A DNA stretch of 64,000 bases from Adhaeribacter pallidiroseus (GTDB taxonomy: Bacteria > Bacteroidota > Bacteroidia > Cytophagales > Hymenobacteraceae). The notes below the pieces were generated by a model, which saw only the letters and a list, made by a program, of their open reading frames with translations, was not told the origin of the DNA and ran no database searches. Positions 42,325-51,740 of the stretch are shown one piece after another. Every line of letters begins with the position of its first letter. Within the stretch, counting starts at the first letter, position 1. Where the stretch lies: contig NZ_QASA01000001.1 in the NCBI RefSeq assembly GCF_003340495.1, positions 5,890,001 to 5,954,000 on the forward strand, written 5' to 3'. A program made the translations under genes and the position numbers.

Positions 42325-43173
42325 TTACTGTATAGACCAATAGAGGGCATTTTCCACGAGATGAATAAAGTTTTGGTCTTGCCACACTTCTTTGCTGTGA
42401 CCCATGGAAGTATAAAAAGTTTTTCCTTTTCCCACCAACCGGTACCACGCTACGGGGTGATAGCTACCCATCCCGAAGTTTTTATCTGTACCCCAAAGCC
42501 AATTCCCATCAGGAATAATTTGATTTCCGTTGATGTACGCTATTATATGCGCTTCTTGGGGTTGGTTAAAAAAAACATACCATTCATCTTCGTGAACCCA
42601 CGAGCAAGGTAAATTTTTAAATAAAGTGGTGTTGCCGGCCGAATTGATATGTACAACGGTTTTTTGCAAATGGGGTTTGAGCGAATGATGCGAGAAGCGG
42701 GTGCCGAGTAAGCTGTTCTCATACCAGGGCCAGTGATGCGAGTTATCGCCGGCACCATGTATACCCAGTAAAACTCCACCTTCTGCTACATACTGGCTTA
42801 AGGCTTGTTGCTGCGTATCATGGAGCACCCGACCGGTAGAATTATTAAAGATAACAGCCTTAAATTGTCGGAGCTGCTCCGGATTAAAAACGCCTCCTTG
42901 TTCGGTGTAATACAAAAACCATCCGTTTCGCTGCGCTATTTTTTGAAAAACAAGCTTAGAGGCCGCTATGGCCGCTCCGTGGCGAAAGCCCGTTGTTTTC
43001 GAAAAGACCAATATAGCGGCTTGGCCCGAAGGAAATTGAATTACAGGTTTTTCGGTTTCATAAGTAACCGGAAAGCCGTAGGTAATTTTATAAAAAAATA
43101 TACCCATGGCAGTGCCTCCCAGCCAGATGAAAGCAAGCAGGCTCCCGAGGATATTTTTTTTAAATTTTTTCAT
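42325..43173 (-). CDS. Membrane-anchored ThuA-domain protein
   Basis: A 282-residue protein with an N-terminal anchor (LGSLLAFIWLGGTAMGIFFY) and one complete ThuA domain, a glutamine-amidotransferase-like fold: ILVFSKTTGFRHGAAIAA, FKAVIFNNSTGRVL, GVLLGIHGAGDNSHHWPWY, EDEWYVFFNQP, HPVAWYR and YTSMGHSKEVW. ThuA proteins take part in disaccharide (trehalose/3-keto-sugar) use. It is 105 bp downstream of the sugar isomerase lipoprotein gene, forming a likely sugar-processing unit like the fusion protein at 8389. Confidence 0.92.
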   Translation of the reverse strand: MKKFKKNILGSLLAFIWLGGTAMGIFFYKITYGFPVTYETEKPVIQFPSGQAAILVFSKTTGFRHGAAIAASKLVFQKIAQRNGWFLYYTEQGGVFNPEQLRQFKAVIFNNSTGRVLHDTQQQALSQYVAEGGVLLGIHGAGDNSHHWPWYENSLLGTRFSHHSLKPHLQKTVVHINSAGNTTLFKNLPCSWVHEDEWYVFFNQPQEAHIIAYINGNQIIPDGNWLWGTDKNFGMGSYHPVAWYRLVGKGKTFYTSMGHSKEVWQDQNFIHLVENALYWSIQ

Positions 43174-43277
43174 TTCCGGTAAACACTATTAGCCAAAACA
43201 ACCCGGTTACTTTGGCTACAGCCACGAGCACTACTATATGCTAAACAATAGTTTTTGGTTTAATGCTGTACGCAGCG

Positions 43278-44156
43278 TTATTGCACCTGCTGGACTTGTT
43301 GGGTGTAATACTTAACCGTTTGGATTACGGACGGCAGGTTACTAGGCTTATCTTCGGCGTCGCGTTCTATATAAATATACCCTTTGAACTGCTGCTTTTT
43401 TAATTCCCGGAAAATAGCAGGAAAATCAACAACACCCGTTCCTACTGGTACATCCTGGAGTTTCGGATCATTAAAAGCGGCAATATCTTTTAAATGAACC
43501 CCAATGATGTGCCCTTCCAGCTTTTTCACAGCTTCCAGGGGGTTAATTCCGCTCTTGGGCCAATGACCCAGATCAGCGCAAGCGCCAAAGTTGGGGTGAC
43601 CTTTTATAGCGGCTAAAACTGAATCGGGGTGCCAGTAGCGGCTCACGCCTTTCCAATGTTCATGAATGGCTACTTTCAGGTGGTAAACTCCGGCCAAGCT
43701 ATCTACACTATCCCACATGTTTAGGGGGGGCTCGGCGGTTACGAAAGTAGCTCCTAGCTGTTTGGCTATTTCAAATTGTTTCTGCCAGGAAGAAACGGTA
43801 GAATCGCCAACGATGTAAACCGAGCCAACGGTTAATTTTTTCTGGTCCAGAAGCGTCCGAAGTTTGGTTAAACCCGCCGGCGAAAGTTGCAGAATTAAAG
43901 AATCTTTTAGCTCAGGCCCTGTTTTATGAAAGGTATTGGGTTCTACGAACTGCACCCCCGCACTGTCTACCTTAGCTAAGGCCTCCGAAAAGTTAAAAGT
44001 ATGAAACGTCCATAATGCTACGCCAAATTTCCAGGCTTTGGGTACATCGCTAGTAACGGCGTTTGTATTGGTAGCATTTTCCGTGGTGGGTTTGTTTTGA
44101 CTACAAGCAATTAGGGCTATCAGGCAAATAAAACAAGCGTATAATAAAGTTTTCAT
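43278..44156 (-). CDS. Sugar phosphate isomerase/epimerase-type lipoprotein
   Basis: Start ATG 44156 (MKTLLYACFICLIALIACSQ) gives 292 residues with lipobox LIAC, Cys18. Upstream ATGs at 44231 and 44192 would bury the signal. The mature domain is a TIM barrel with VQFVEPNTFH, TFVTAEPPLN, VAIHEHWKG, ACADLGHWPKSG, GVHLKDIAAF and GYIYIERDAED, where Glu, His and Asp bind the metal. It likely interconverts sugars in the periplasm together with the ThuA protein downstream. A relative with a Tat signal is at 12534. Confidence 0.9.
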   Translation of the reverse strand: MKTLLYACFICLIALIACSQNKPTTENATNTNAVTSDVPKAWKFGVALWTFHTFNFSEALAKVDSAGVQFVEPNTFHKTGPELKDSLILQLSPAGLTKLRTLLDQKKLTVGSVYIVGDSTVSSWQKQFEIAKQLGATFVTAEPPLNMWDSVDSLAGVYHLKVAIHEHWKGVSRYWHPDSVLAAIKGHPNFGACADLGHWPKSGINPLEAVKKLEGHIIGVHLKDIAAFNDPKLQDVPVGTGVVDFPAIFRELKKQQFKGYIYIERDAEDKPSNLPSVIQTVKYYTQQVQQVQ

Positions 44157-44250
44157 AGCAGCATTTTTTAAGTGGGAGCTTCTTTTAGCCATTACAAAAT
44201 AGGATATTTTGGTAAATAAAACGCTGGGCAAAAGATTAATTTACTCATCA

Positions 44251-44284
44251 AAAAGACACCTTTGCCAATAAGGTGTCTTTTTAA
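44251..44284 (-). terminator. Rho-independent terminator
   Basis: AAAAGACACCTT and AAGGTGTCTTTTT form a perfect stem around a 7-nt loop, between the secreted small protein (ends 44459) and the sugar isomerase gene. The 44157-44458 gap holds nothing else. Confidence 0.85.
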
Positions 44285-44458
44285 TGAGTAATACTTTAAC
44301 AAGTTGTATTTTAATTAATTAAAGGAAAAGCTTCGGGCTTGCAGTCATGCCGCATTTATTTTTTATCCGGAAGGCATCCCATTTTAAAATGGGAGCAAAG
44401 AAGACACATGAGATTTCATAAACGGGTGAAAGTAAACAACAGCCTTAGCGGGATACTA

Positions 44459-44845
44459 TTACTTAGCTTTGGTACCCTCCATATGAAACATATCCATGAT
44501 ACTACCGGTAACATTGGTATCATCTTTCTTTTCTAAAGTCAGGTACACATCCATTTGCTGCTCCGGAGCTATAAAATTGGCTGTTAATTTATTAGAGGCC
44601 AAGTCCACACGAGTAAAAGGGTTGATCACTTTTTTGGTTGCCGGGTCCACAAAACCGCCGCTTAGTTTTCCATCCTTTTTTTCAAATTGAATAATTAAAT
44701 CTTTATCGCCATCGGGTAAGCCAAAAGCTTTCACGTTCCAGGTACCCACAAAATAATCTGCCGAGATGGTTTGGGCTTGTAAACTGGCGGCAAACAATAC
44801 CAGAGATAAAAAACTAAAAATAAACCGGGGGCTTAACTTTTTCAT
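44459..44845 (-). CDS. Small secreted lipocalin-like protein, function unknown
   Basis: A 128-residue protein with a signal peptide ending SLQAQ. The mature ~105 residues are all-beta by pattern: FVGTWNVKAFGLPDGDKDLI, KLSGGFVDPATKKVI, KLTANFIAPEQQMDVYLTLE and TGSIMDMFHMEGTKAK. FVGTWNV near the mature N-terminus is reminiscent of lipocalin-like domains. No enzyme motif is seen. It is transcribed divergently from the Nudix regulator gene. Confidence 0.75.
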   Translation of the reverse strand: MKKLSPRFIFSFLSLVLFAASLQAQTISADYFVGTWNVKAFGLPDGDKDLIIQFEKKDGKLSGGFVDPATKKVINPFTRVDLASNKLTANFIAPEQQMDVYLTLEKKDDTNVTGSIMDMFHMEGTKAK

Positions 44846-44991
44846 GATGTAATAAGGGTTTTAAGGTAAATGGTTTAATAACTAAGTTTTCTGTAACAGT
44901 AAAATATTAATTCGTAATATTTACGTAATAAAGATAAAGGATATTTTACCAATATGTATATTTTACGGAATGATTTTTTTAAATTTATAGC

Positions 44992-45768
44992 ATGAACACC
45001 GAAGCAGATGTAAATGATTTTATCCAGAATGGTTACCAGGAGTACCTCACGCACCTGAGCATCGACCCGGTAATCTTGGGCTACCATCAGCAGCAGCTTA
45101 AAATTTTACTCCTGAAATGGAAAGGGTATAAAGATTGGGGCTTACCGGGAGGATTTATAAAGCAAAGAGAACCTTTAAGTAAAGCTGCTCACCGGATATT
45201 AAAGGAAAAAACGAGTTTGAGCAATTTGTTTCTGCAGCAGTTTTATGTTTTCGGCGATTCGCCTTACCGGGTTCAGGAAAGAAGTCCGCAGGAATTCAGA
45301 GACAAATTTAATCTGCAAGTAGAAGATGATAACTGGTTGTTAAAGCGAACGATAGCAATTGGCTATTTTGCCCTCGTGGATTATTCGAAAGTGCGTGTTC
45401 AAACAGATTTTTTTACCGAAGATTATCAGTGGTGGGACGTAGCTGCGGTGCCAAAGCTTTTATTTGATCACAATGAAGCCATCGATAAAGCTTTGTTAAC
45501 GCTGCGATTACAGATTTATCATCAACCCATTGGGTATAACCTTTTACCCGAAAAATTCACGCTGCCCGAAATCCATTCTCTCTACGAATCCATTCTGGGC
45601 AAGGAACTGGATCAGCGTAATTTTGCTAAAAAGTTAATCGCTTTAGGCCTAATTCAGAAATTAGAAGAACGCCGGTCTATCGGGGCGCACCGATCACCTT
45701 ACTTGTATCAGTTTGTGAAAGAAAAATATGAACAGGCTTTACAGGAAGGGATCGTGCACACGTATTAA
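44992..45768 (+). CDS. Nudix-domain transcriptional regulator (NrtR/AraR-type)
   Basis: A 258-residue protein with a Nudix domain (~20-150) and a C-terminal winged helix (~175-245). The Nudix box starts well (GGFIKQREPLSKAAHR) but continues ILKEKTSL instead of the EUxEExGU catalytic core, so hydrolysis is probably lost. The C-terminus (LPEIHSLYESILGKELDQRN, FAKKLIALGLI) is the DNA-binding part typical of NrtR-like regulators, which control NAD or sugar genes in this phylum by sensing ADP-ribose or sugars. The divergent neighbour and the sugar genes beyond are candidate targets. Confidence 0.88.
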   Translation: MNTEADVNDFIQNGYQEYLTHLSIDPVILGYHQQQLKILLLKWKGYKDWGLPGGFIKQREPLSKAAHRILKEKTSLSNLFLQQFYVFGDSPYRVQERSPQEFRDKFNLQVEDDNWLLKRTIAIGYFALVDYSKVRVQTDFFTEDYQWWDVAAVPKLLFDHNEAIDKALLTLRLQIYHQPIGYNLLPEKFTLPEIHSLYESILGKELDQRNFAKKLIALGLIQKLEERRSIGAHRSPYLYQFVKEKYEQALQEGIVHTY

Positions 45769-45931
45769 CTCTAGTTTTTTAAATTTTAGATTAAAGGGTC
45801 GCCTTAGTATACGGATGAATTCCTTTCCACAAAGATTTATTAAGGTTTTAAAAATAATTATAGGGGAAAGCAAGGCAAATGTTTATTCCTCTTTTTTTAA
45901 ACACGCTCTAAACAGCTAACGCAAATAAAAT

Positions 45932-46978
45932 TTATTTCACCCATTTTAACTGCCGGAAACGACGTGATTGCGCTTGTTGCAGTTTACCATTGGTGTTCCA
46001 GACAATAGATGCCGCGGCTTGGGGCGTGCGATTTGCTAGTTTTATACCTTGGGCAGTGGGTAAAACACTTAAAGCCGTAGAAAGCCAATCGGCATCGGTG
46101 CCGTTTTTAGCCACAATGGTTACCCGTCGCTGATCCGTTAAGCCTAAACCGGTAAACGGATTAATGATGTGGGAGTACCGTTGGCCGTTAATTTCCACGA
46201 ACTGGTATAAGTCGCCGGAAGTAGCTACGCCGGCATTTTTCAGATAAATCTTCTGGCCACCAATATGATCGGTTTCGTTGCTAATACTTAAATCAATTTC
46301 CCAGCCTGGGGTGCCGGGTGGCGCCTGGCTGACCCGGATATTGCCGCCGCCATCTACTAAAGCTATCTTTATTTTATGTTGTTGCAGCACCCGCATGGCT
46401 TCGTCTACGGCGTAGCCTTTGCCAATCGCGCCCATGTCCAGCTGCATGCCGGGTACTAGTAATTGCGCAGTTTTTTGCTTTTTTTTTAAAATTATATGCT
46501 GGTAACCGGTAGTAGCTTGGGCTTTAATCAGCGCTTCCGGCGAAGGCATTTGGTGTTGCCGGCGGGCTCGTCGCCAGAGTTGCACCACGGGGCCCACTGT
46601 TACGTCGAAGGCTCCGTTTGTTTTACGGGAAACTCGTTGCGATTTTTGCAAAACGGCCCATAAATCCGGGCTTAACGGAACGGCTTGGATAGTACCAGCG
46701 GTAGCCGAAAGTTTATTTAATTCGCTGTCCGGAATGTAATCACTTAATATTTGATTGAGCGTATCTACCCGGTTTAGCGCGGCCTCAGCGGCAACTTTGG
46801 CTATACTTTCGGAAGGGGCAAAAAGCACCACCCGGAAAATAGTACCCATCTGCGGGCGGCTGTATTCGTAGCGTTGCAGCGGCGGTTTAGCGGGTACTGA
46901 CCCTTGCTGCGGAAAGCCATTTAGAATAACAAAACCGTAAAAATTTAAAAAAAACAGCCAACGCACCACCCAGAACAT
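45932..46978 (-). CDS. apbE: FAD:protein FMN transferase
   Basis: A 348-residue ApbE protein that attaches FMN covalently to Thr of partner proteins such as NQR subunits. It has an N-terminal hydrophobic export segment (WVVRWLFFLNFYGFVILNGF). Characteristic blocks are SRPQMGTIFRVVLF, ALNRVDTLNQILSDYIPDSE, GAFDVTVGPVVQLWRR, MQLDMGAIGKGYAVDEAM, ALVDGGGNIRV, YSHIINPFTGLG and DADWLSTALSV with the magnesium-binding Asp. No flavinylated target is seen nearby. It is 14 bp downstream of the RsmI-like gene. Confidence 0.95.
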   Translation of the reverse strand: MFWVVRWLFFLNFYGFVILNGFPQQGSVPAKPPLQRYEYSRPQMGTIFRVVLFAPSESIAKVAAEAALNRVDTLNQILSDYIPDSELNKLSATAGTIQAVPLSPDLWAVLQKSQRVSRKTNGAFDVTVGPVVQLWRRARRQHQMPSPEALIKAQATTGYQHIILKKKQKTAQLLVPGMQLDMGAIGKGYAVDEAMRVLQQHKIKIALVDGGGNIRVSQAPPGTPGWEIDLSISNETDHIGGQKIYLKNAGVATSGDLYQFVEINGQRYSHIINPFTGLGLTDQRRVTIVAKNGTDADWLSTALSVLPTAQGIKLANRTPQAAASIVWNTNGKLQQAQSRRFRQLKWVK

Positions 46979-46992
46979 AAAACCAACGCTGA

Positions 46993-47706
46993 TTACGAAC
47001 GATAAATTAAAAAAACGGCGGGTTGTTTATGAATATCGGGCAGGTTGCCTTGCCATTTAGCAATAGTAGTGGTTTTAATAAACTCGTTGGTGCCGGAAAT
47101 ATTGGCCGCAATGCACAGTTGCGTGGTGGGGTTTAGCTGTTGCAGCAAATCCGCGAGCAGTTGGTTGTTGCGGTACGGCGTTTCCATAAAAATCTGGGTT
47201 TGGTCGCGCTGCAGCATGTCTTTTTCTAAATTCCGGATGGCTTGTACCCGGTCTTTTTTCTCGATGGGCAAATACCCGTGAAACGCAAAAGACTGGCCGT
47301 TAAAACCCGAACCCATTAAAGCCATCAGAATTGCCGAAGGCCCAACCAAAGGCACTACTTTTATCCCGGCCCGGTGCGCCCATTTTACAACTTCGGCTCC
47401 GGGGTCGGCTACGCCGGGGCAACCGGCTTCCGAAATAATGCCGGCGCTTTTTCCTTTTGTAACGGGTTCCAAGGCTTTTTTTACTTCGGCTTCGGATGAG
47501 TTTTTATCAACTACGGTTATTTGCAGCGACTCGATTACTTTTTCGGGCGCCATGGTTTTAATGTAACGCCGGGCCGTACGCGCATTTTCCACGATAAAGT
47601 ACTCCAGACCAGCCATGCATTGGGCTACTTGCGCCGGAATAACCGCTGGCGCTGTTTCTTCCGCGAGTACCGTCGGAATCAGGTAGATAATACCGGGAGC
47701 CAGCAT
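46993..47706 (-). CDS. Tetrapyrrole-methylase-fold SAM methyltransferase (RsmI-like)
   Basis: A 237-residue protein of the RsmI/YraL group, which 2'-O-methylates C1402 of 16S rRNA. It starts LAPGIIYLIPTVLAEET rather than the usual VGTPIGNLxD, then has FIVENARTARRYIK, GKSAGIISEAGCPGVADPGA, GIKVVPLVGPSAILMALMGS, FHGYLP and METPYRNNQLLADLL. The N-terminal difference is common to a Bacteroidota subgroup, so the exact target is less certain. It lies 3 bp after the esterase gene, and apbE follows: one operon. Confidence 0.88.
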   Translation of the reverse strand: MLAPGIIYLIPTVLAEETAPAVIPAQVAQCMAGLEYFIVENARTARRYIKTMAPEKVIESLQITVVDKNSSEAEVKKALEPVTKGKSAGIISEAGCPGVADPGAEVVKWAHRAGIKVVPLVGPSAILMALMGSGFNGQSFAFHGYLPIEKKDRVQAIRNLEKDMLQRDQTQIFMETPYRNNQLLADLLQQLNPTTQLCIAANISGTNEFIKTTTIAKWQGNLPDIHKQPAVFLIYRS

Positions 47707-47709
47707 AGC

Positions 47710-48471
47710 TTATTTGATGAAGTCAACAACCAGTTGGTAAAACTTTTCGGGCGCTTCGGCGTGTACCCAGTGGCCGGCATTCGCCACGGTTTCCACTTGT
47801 GCCTGCGGAAATAATTGTTGAATGGCCGGTAAATCCTTTTCCTGAATATAGCGCGATTTCTCGCCTTTTATAAATAGCGTGGGTTTAATAAACGGGGTAT
47901 CCGAGGTGGTTTCGCGACCTACTTCTTCAATGCACGCCTCAATGGCCGCCAGGTTCATGCGCCAGCCAAACGAATTGTCTTCGCGGCGGTATAAATTCTT
48001 TAATAAAAACAAACGGGTTTCGGCTTCCGGAATGTATGGCCTTAAAGCAGCTTCGGCTTCGTTCCGGCTGGTCATCTTGGAAATATCAATGGCGTTTAGG
48101 CCATCAATAATATCCTGGTGGTGCACCGGGTAGGGACGGGGCGCAATGTCCACCACAATCAGTTTACTTACCTGGGCCGGGTAACTTAAGGCAAAATTCA
48201 TGGCTACTTTACCGCCCATGGAGTGGCCCATAATTACCGGATTCTGGAGTTGGTGTTCAATTATAAATTCTGCTAAATCCTCCACCATCAGGTCGTAACT
48301 AAATTCGTTACTGTGCGGGGAGCGACCGTGGTTGCGTAAATCTACCAGGTACACGTGGTATTTCTGGCTCCAGAATTTAGCTAAGGTTTGCCAGTTATCC
48401 GAAAGCCCGAATAAGCCGTGCAGAATTACAAAAGGAGTGCCTTGGCCTAAGTCGCGGTAGTGTAGTTGCAT
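47710..48471 (-). CDS. Alpha/beta hydrolase (YbfF-type esterase)
   Basis: A 253-residue cytosolic hydrolase: LHYRDLGQGTPFVILHGLFG, VYLVDLRNHGRSPHS, nucleophile elbow GHSMGGKVAMNFAL, VVDIAPRPYPVHH, and the C-terminal GHWVHAEAPEKFYQLV with catalytic His. These are the signatures of YbfF-like acyl-CoA/ester hydrolases. It is the first gene of a run with the RsmI-like and apbE genes; gene spacing of 3 and 14 bp supports an operon. Confidence 0.92.
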   Translation of the reverse strand: MQLHYRDLGQGTPFVILHGLFGLSDNWQTLAKFWSQKYHVYLVDLRNHGRSPHSNEFSYDLMVEDLAEFIIEHQLQNPVIMGHSMGGKVAMNFALSYPAQVSKLIVVDIAPRPYPVHHQDIIDGLNAIDISKMTSRNEAEAALRPYIPEAETRLFLLKNLYRREDNSFGWRMNLAAIEACIEEVGRETTSDTPFIKPTLFIKGEKSRYIQEKDLPAIQQLFPQAQVETVANAGHWVHAEAPEKFYQLVVDFIK

Positions 48472-48591
48472 GATAATTTTAAATTTTTAAAAATTCATCC
48501 GGATTCAAGGGTAAAGGTAAGTAAAGCGACAAGATATGCTATTTGTTGGCATCGCAACAGCTATAGTTTATTTTATTGCTCGGGTGTTTTT

Positions 48592-48640
48592 ACCCTTCCG
48601 CCCGAAAGGGCACCTTCCCTAAAAACAGGGAAGGAGAGGC
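48592..48640 (+). repeat. 49-bp double-hairpin repeat (REP-like), copy 2
   Basis: The element is GCCC-GAAA-GGGC followed by CCTTCCCT-AAAAAC-AGGGAAGG. It is identical to 4391-4439 except for one loop base, which here makes a GNRA-type GAAA loop. The remainder of 48472-48810 shows no gene. Confidence 0.8.
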
Positions 48641-48810
48641 GGTTGTTCCAATTATCATTTACCAGGCTAGCTTAAAACGTGCGGAACAACGGAGCCGTTT
48701 ACCGCTATTCCGGGCACCTCAATCGGTTTATTGTGGTATCGGTAACTGGGTATAGTTATAACCTTAAACTTTGAACCTTCTAACCTTCCAACTTTACAAC
48801 CCACAACCTC

Positions 48811-49398
48811 TTACAGCCAACAAATGGTTTTGGTTTGCGTCTGGATGGTTGTGGTGGGTAAAAACTTGGTGAGTTGGTTTAAAGGCAGCAGGAGCGAAGT
48901 AACGATTACTTTATCGCCGTTCGTCATTTCGAAGGTAAGATACTCGTACTGGCTCCAGAAATACTGGCGCGAACGGCAGCGGGTATAGGTGGTGCGCATG
49001 ATTTTTTCTTTCGCGTAAAAGTGCTTGTGCTGCAAGTTGTAAATCTTAAACGACTCGTTGCGTTTATCTATTTCCACTAAAAATGGCCGGCTAAACCGCC
49101 AGTATTGGCTGTGCAGAAAAAAAGTAGGCAGCGAAAAAGATAACAGTAGGGTAGAAGCTACAATTAAAAATATTGTTTCGATGGGCAGCAGTGCCGCGGC
49201 GGAGTTTATGAGTGCGCCTATTAAGGGAATTAAAACTAAAAAACACAAAATAGACCAGAAAAGCAAAGAAAACTGCCGGTGAAAATCCAGGGTAAAGGTG
49301 CTTTGCCGCCGCGAAAACAGCCCGATTAAAAACCGCAACGCGTACAAACCACCTACTAACAGGCCCAGCGTTTTAATCAGATTTAAGTATAACGACAT
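48811..49398 (-). CDS. Membrane protein of unknown function
   Basis: A 195-residue protein with hydrophobic helices at ~5-27, ~42-66 and ~72-95 (ALLPIETIFLIVASTLLLSF), then a soluble C-terminal half with aromatic and basic residues (FYAKEKIMRTTYTRCRSRQY). It ends in TTTIQTQTKTICWL. No family is recognised. It stands alone, 50 bp upstream of the selD stop-side spacer on the opposite flank of a repeat. Confidence 0.65.
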   Translation of the reverse strand: MSLYLNLIKTLGLLVGGLYALRFLIGLFSRRQSTFTLDFHRQFSLLFWSILCFLVLIPLIGALINSAAALLPIETIFLIVASTLLLSFSLPTFFLHSQYWRFSRPFLVEIDKRNESFKIYNLQHKHFYAKEKIMRTTYTRCRSRQYFWSQYEYLTFEMTNGDKVIVTSLLLPLNQLTKFLPTTTIQTQTKTICWL

Positions 49399-49448
49399 GT
49401 AACGTTTTGTTTGAACCGGCTGGTAACAGGTACGATTTTTTTAAATTT

Positions 49449-50498
49449 TTACGCAACAGTAATTAACGCGCGCTTATTTTCTGGTTCTTGTAAATAACCA
49501 AAAGGCTCTAAAGTTAAATTAAACTCCTGAAAAACCGGCATTACTTCTTCCCGGTCCGTGGGGTCAACAGCGACGAGTAAGCCGCCGCTGGTTTGCGGAT
49601 CGCAGAGAATGGCGCGTTGGTAATCGGTGATTTCGCTTATTTTATGACCATAGCTATCCCAGTTGCGGGTAGTGCCGCCGGGTACCGATTTTTGCGCCAG
49701 GTATTCGTCTATTTCGGGCAAGCGAGGCACTTTTGCAAAATTAACGATGGCTTGTAAGTTGCTGGCTTCGCATACTTCGGACAGGTGGCCCAGCAAACCA
49801 AAACCCGTTACATCGGTTAGGGCCTTAACCGCCGGTATTTTGCCTAATTCAGCACCAATTTTATTTAGCTGCATCATTTGCTGCGGGGCCAGAGTCGCGT
49901 GTTCGGGTTTTAAAATGTTTTTCTTCTGCGCCGTGGTCAGGATGCCCACGCCTAAAGGTTTGGTGAGGTACAATTCGCAGCCAGCGGTGGCCGTATTGTT
50001 TTGTTTTAAATGCGCGATGTTTACCAAGCCCGTTACCGCCAGACCAAAAATGGGCTCCGGACTATCGATGCTATGGCCACCGGCCAGCGGAATGCCCGCT
50101 TCGTGGCAAATAGCGCGGCTACCTTCAATTACGCGTTGGGCCACCTCGGCGGGCAAAGTATTTACGGGCCAGCCCAGCACGGCAATCGCCATCAAAGGGT
50201 TGCCACCCATCGCATACACATCGCTAATGGCATTGGCCGAAGCAATTTTGCCAAAATCAAACGCATCGTCCACAATCGGCATAAAAAAATCGGTAGTGCT
50301 GATAATGGCCGTACCATCACCTAAGGCATACACGGCCGCATCGTCGCGGGAACTGTTCCCTACCAGTAGGTTTTTATCTTCGGGCGCTTTAAAAGTAGTA
50401 TGCAGAATGGTGTCGAGTACTTTCGGCGCAATTTTGCAACCGCAACCAGCACCGTGGCTGTACTGGGTTAGTTTAATATTATTATTAAGGTCTTGCAT
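49449..50498 (-). CDS. selD: Selenide, water dikinase (selenophosphate synthetase)
   Basis: SelD makes selenophosphate from selenide and ATP. The 349-residue protein starts with [20 protein letters not shown], including the active-site Cys and Lys in ordinary Cys form (no selenocysteine codon). Other blocks are [58 protein letters not shown] and [14 protein letters not shown]. It follows mnmH after a 170-bp gap on the same strand; the two supply selenium for tRNA selenouridine. Confidence 0.97.
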   Translation of the reverse strand: MQDLNNNIKLTQYSHGAGCGCKIAPKVLDTILHTTFKAPEDKNLLVGNSSRDDAAVYALGDGTAIISTTDFFMPIVDDAFDFGKIASANAISDVYAMGGNPLMAIAVLGWPVNTLPAEVAQRVIEGSRAICHEAGIPLAGGHSIDSPEPIFGLAVTGLVNIAHLKQNNTATAGCELYLTKPLGVGILTTAQKKNILKPEHATLAPQQMMQLNKIGAELGKIPAVKALTDVTGFGLLGHLSEVCEASNLQAIVNFAKVPRLPEIDEYLAQKSVPGGTTRNWDSYGHKISEITDYQRAILCDPQTSGGLLVAVDPTDREEVMPVFQEFNLTLEPFGYLQEPENKRALITVA

Positions 50499-50668
50499 GT
50501 TTTAGGCGGGTTAAGCTTTAGGGTAGCTTTTAAAATTTTGTTCTTCGATAGAATGTATATAACCACGAAGCTAACCAGTATTCTACAGAAAGTAGAAAAT
50601 TTAAAAATTTGATTTATTTATCTGGATAAAGAGATGCAACAGGAGATTTTAAAAAAGTTATGGAATTT

Positions 50669-51730
50669 TTAAATTTTGGTTGTTCCTGGAAACAGCAACT
50701 CTTTTAAATCTGCCATTTCTAAAATCTTGCGGGCATTCTCCGGGGCATTCGTACTTTCTAATGGTACGGTTATAATCTGGTGCGCAGATTTATGCGCTAA
50801 CTGGTAAGTGTACGCTTTATCGTAGTAACCCAGGGCCAGTTCCACCATTTTCTCGATGTCGCCGGTTTCAATGGCCTGTAGGGCTTCTTTGTAGGCCAGG
50901 CCGCCTAGGCGTTTTTTTATGCGTTCTATTGCGTTTTCTAATAATGCTTTATCGGCTGACCGGTAGTTCTCGGCTAGTTTTTGAATGCGCATGGCTTGGG
51001 GTACTTCTAACTTTAAAAGCGGGGCCTGTTGCATTTGGTCGTAGAGCGGTTTGGGCAAGTTCACGCGGCCAATGGTAATGTTTTCGTCTTCGAGCCAAAT
51101 AGGCCGCTGGTGGTTGGCTTGCAATAAAGCTAATCCTAAGTGGTTTTCAAATTGCTCCATGGTAGGCTGTGGTTCTTTGCCAATGCCGCCGAAAGCCGAA
51201 CCGCAGTGGTGGGCCAGTTGCTCCAGGTCAATAACCTGCTCCCCTAATTTATGCAGTTCCTGCAGTACCTCGGTTTTGCCGCTGCCCGACATGCCGCCGA
51301 TTAATAGTAAGGGGAGGGGTTGCTCAAAAGTTTGGTGTATTAATCGCCGGTAAGCTTTATAGCCGTCCTGGAGTAAGTTTACTTTAAATCCGGCTAAATC
51401 CAGAAGCCAGGCCACGCCGGAACTACGCATGCCGCCGCGCCAACAATGCAGCATTACTTCTTTGCCCGGCGCCAGTTTTTCGGCTTCCCGCACCATCCTG
51501 GACATTTTTGGGCCGAATAAATCCAGGCCAAGTAATACCGCTTTGTCTTTACTGATTTGTTTATAAGCCGTTCCTATCTGGGCCCGTTCGTCGTCGGTAA
51601 ATAAGGGTAAACTTTCAGCACCTGGTATATGTCCTTCGGTAAATTCTTTGGGTGCCCGCACATCTAGCACCGGAATATGGCGCTGGGCCGAATATTTTAA
51701 AAAATCATTAATTTCGAAGGGCTGAATCAA
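50669..51730 (-). CDS. mnmH: tRNA 2-selenouridine synthase
   Basis: MnmH replaces sulfur by selenium at U34 of certain tRNAs using selenophosphate and a geranylated intermediate. It has 353 residues: an N-terminal rhodanese domain (VLDVRAPKEFTEGHIPGAES, active Cys in MLHCWRGGMRSSGVAW), then a P-loop domain (LLIGGMSGSGKTEVLQEL, VIDLEQLAHHCGSAFGG, WLEDENITIGRVNLP). It is 10 bp downstream of pdxJ and upstream of selD. No selenoprotein machinery (selA/selB) is seen in the window. Confidence 0.96.
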   Translation of the reverse strand: MIQPFEINDFLKYSAQRHIPVLDVRAPKEFTEGHIPGAESLPLFTDDERAQIGTAYKQISKDKAVLLGLDLFGPKMSRMVREAEKLAPGKEVMLHCWRGGMRSSGVAWLLDLAGFKVNLLQDGYKAYRRLIHQTFEQPLPLLLIGGMSGSGKTEVLQELHKLGEQVIDLEQLAHHCGSAFGGIGKEPQPTMEQFENHLGLALLQANHQRPIWLEDENITIGRVNLPKPLYDQMQQAPLLKLEVPQAMRIQKLAENYRSADKALLENAIERIKKRLGGLAYKEALQAIETGDIEKMVELALGYYDKAYTYQLAHKSAHQIITVPLESTNAPENARKILEMADLKELLFPGTTKI

Positions 51731-51740
51731 ATTGCTAATT

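Noticed and set aside
49663-50505. 280-codon plus-strand ORF opposite selD
   Set aside because: This long shadow frame on the antisense strand of a clear selD gene has no domain; it is due to codon bias.
49449-51730. Selenoprotein (Sec) insertion system
   Set aside because: selD and mnmH explain selenouridine in tRNA; no selA, selB, tRNA-Sec or in-frame UGA Sec site was seen.
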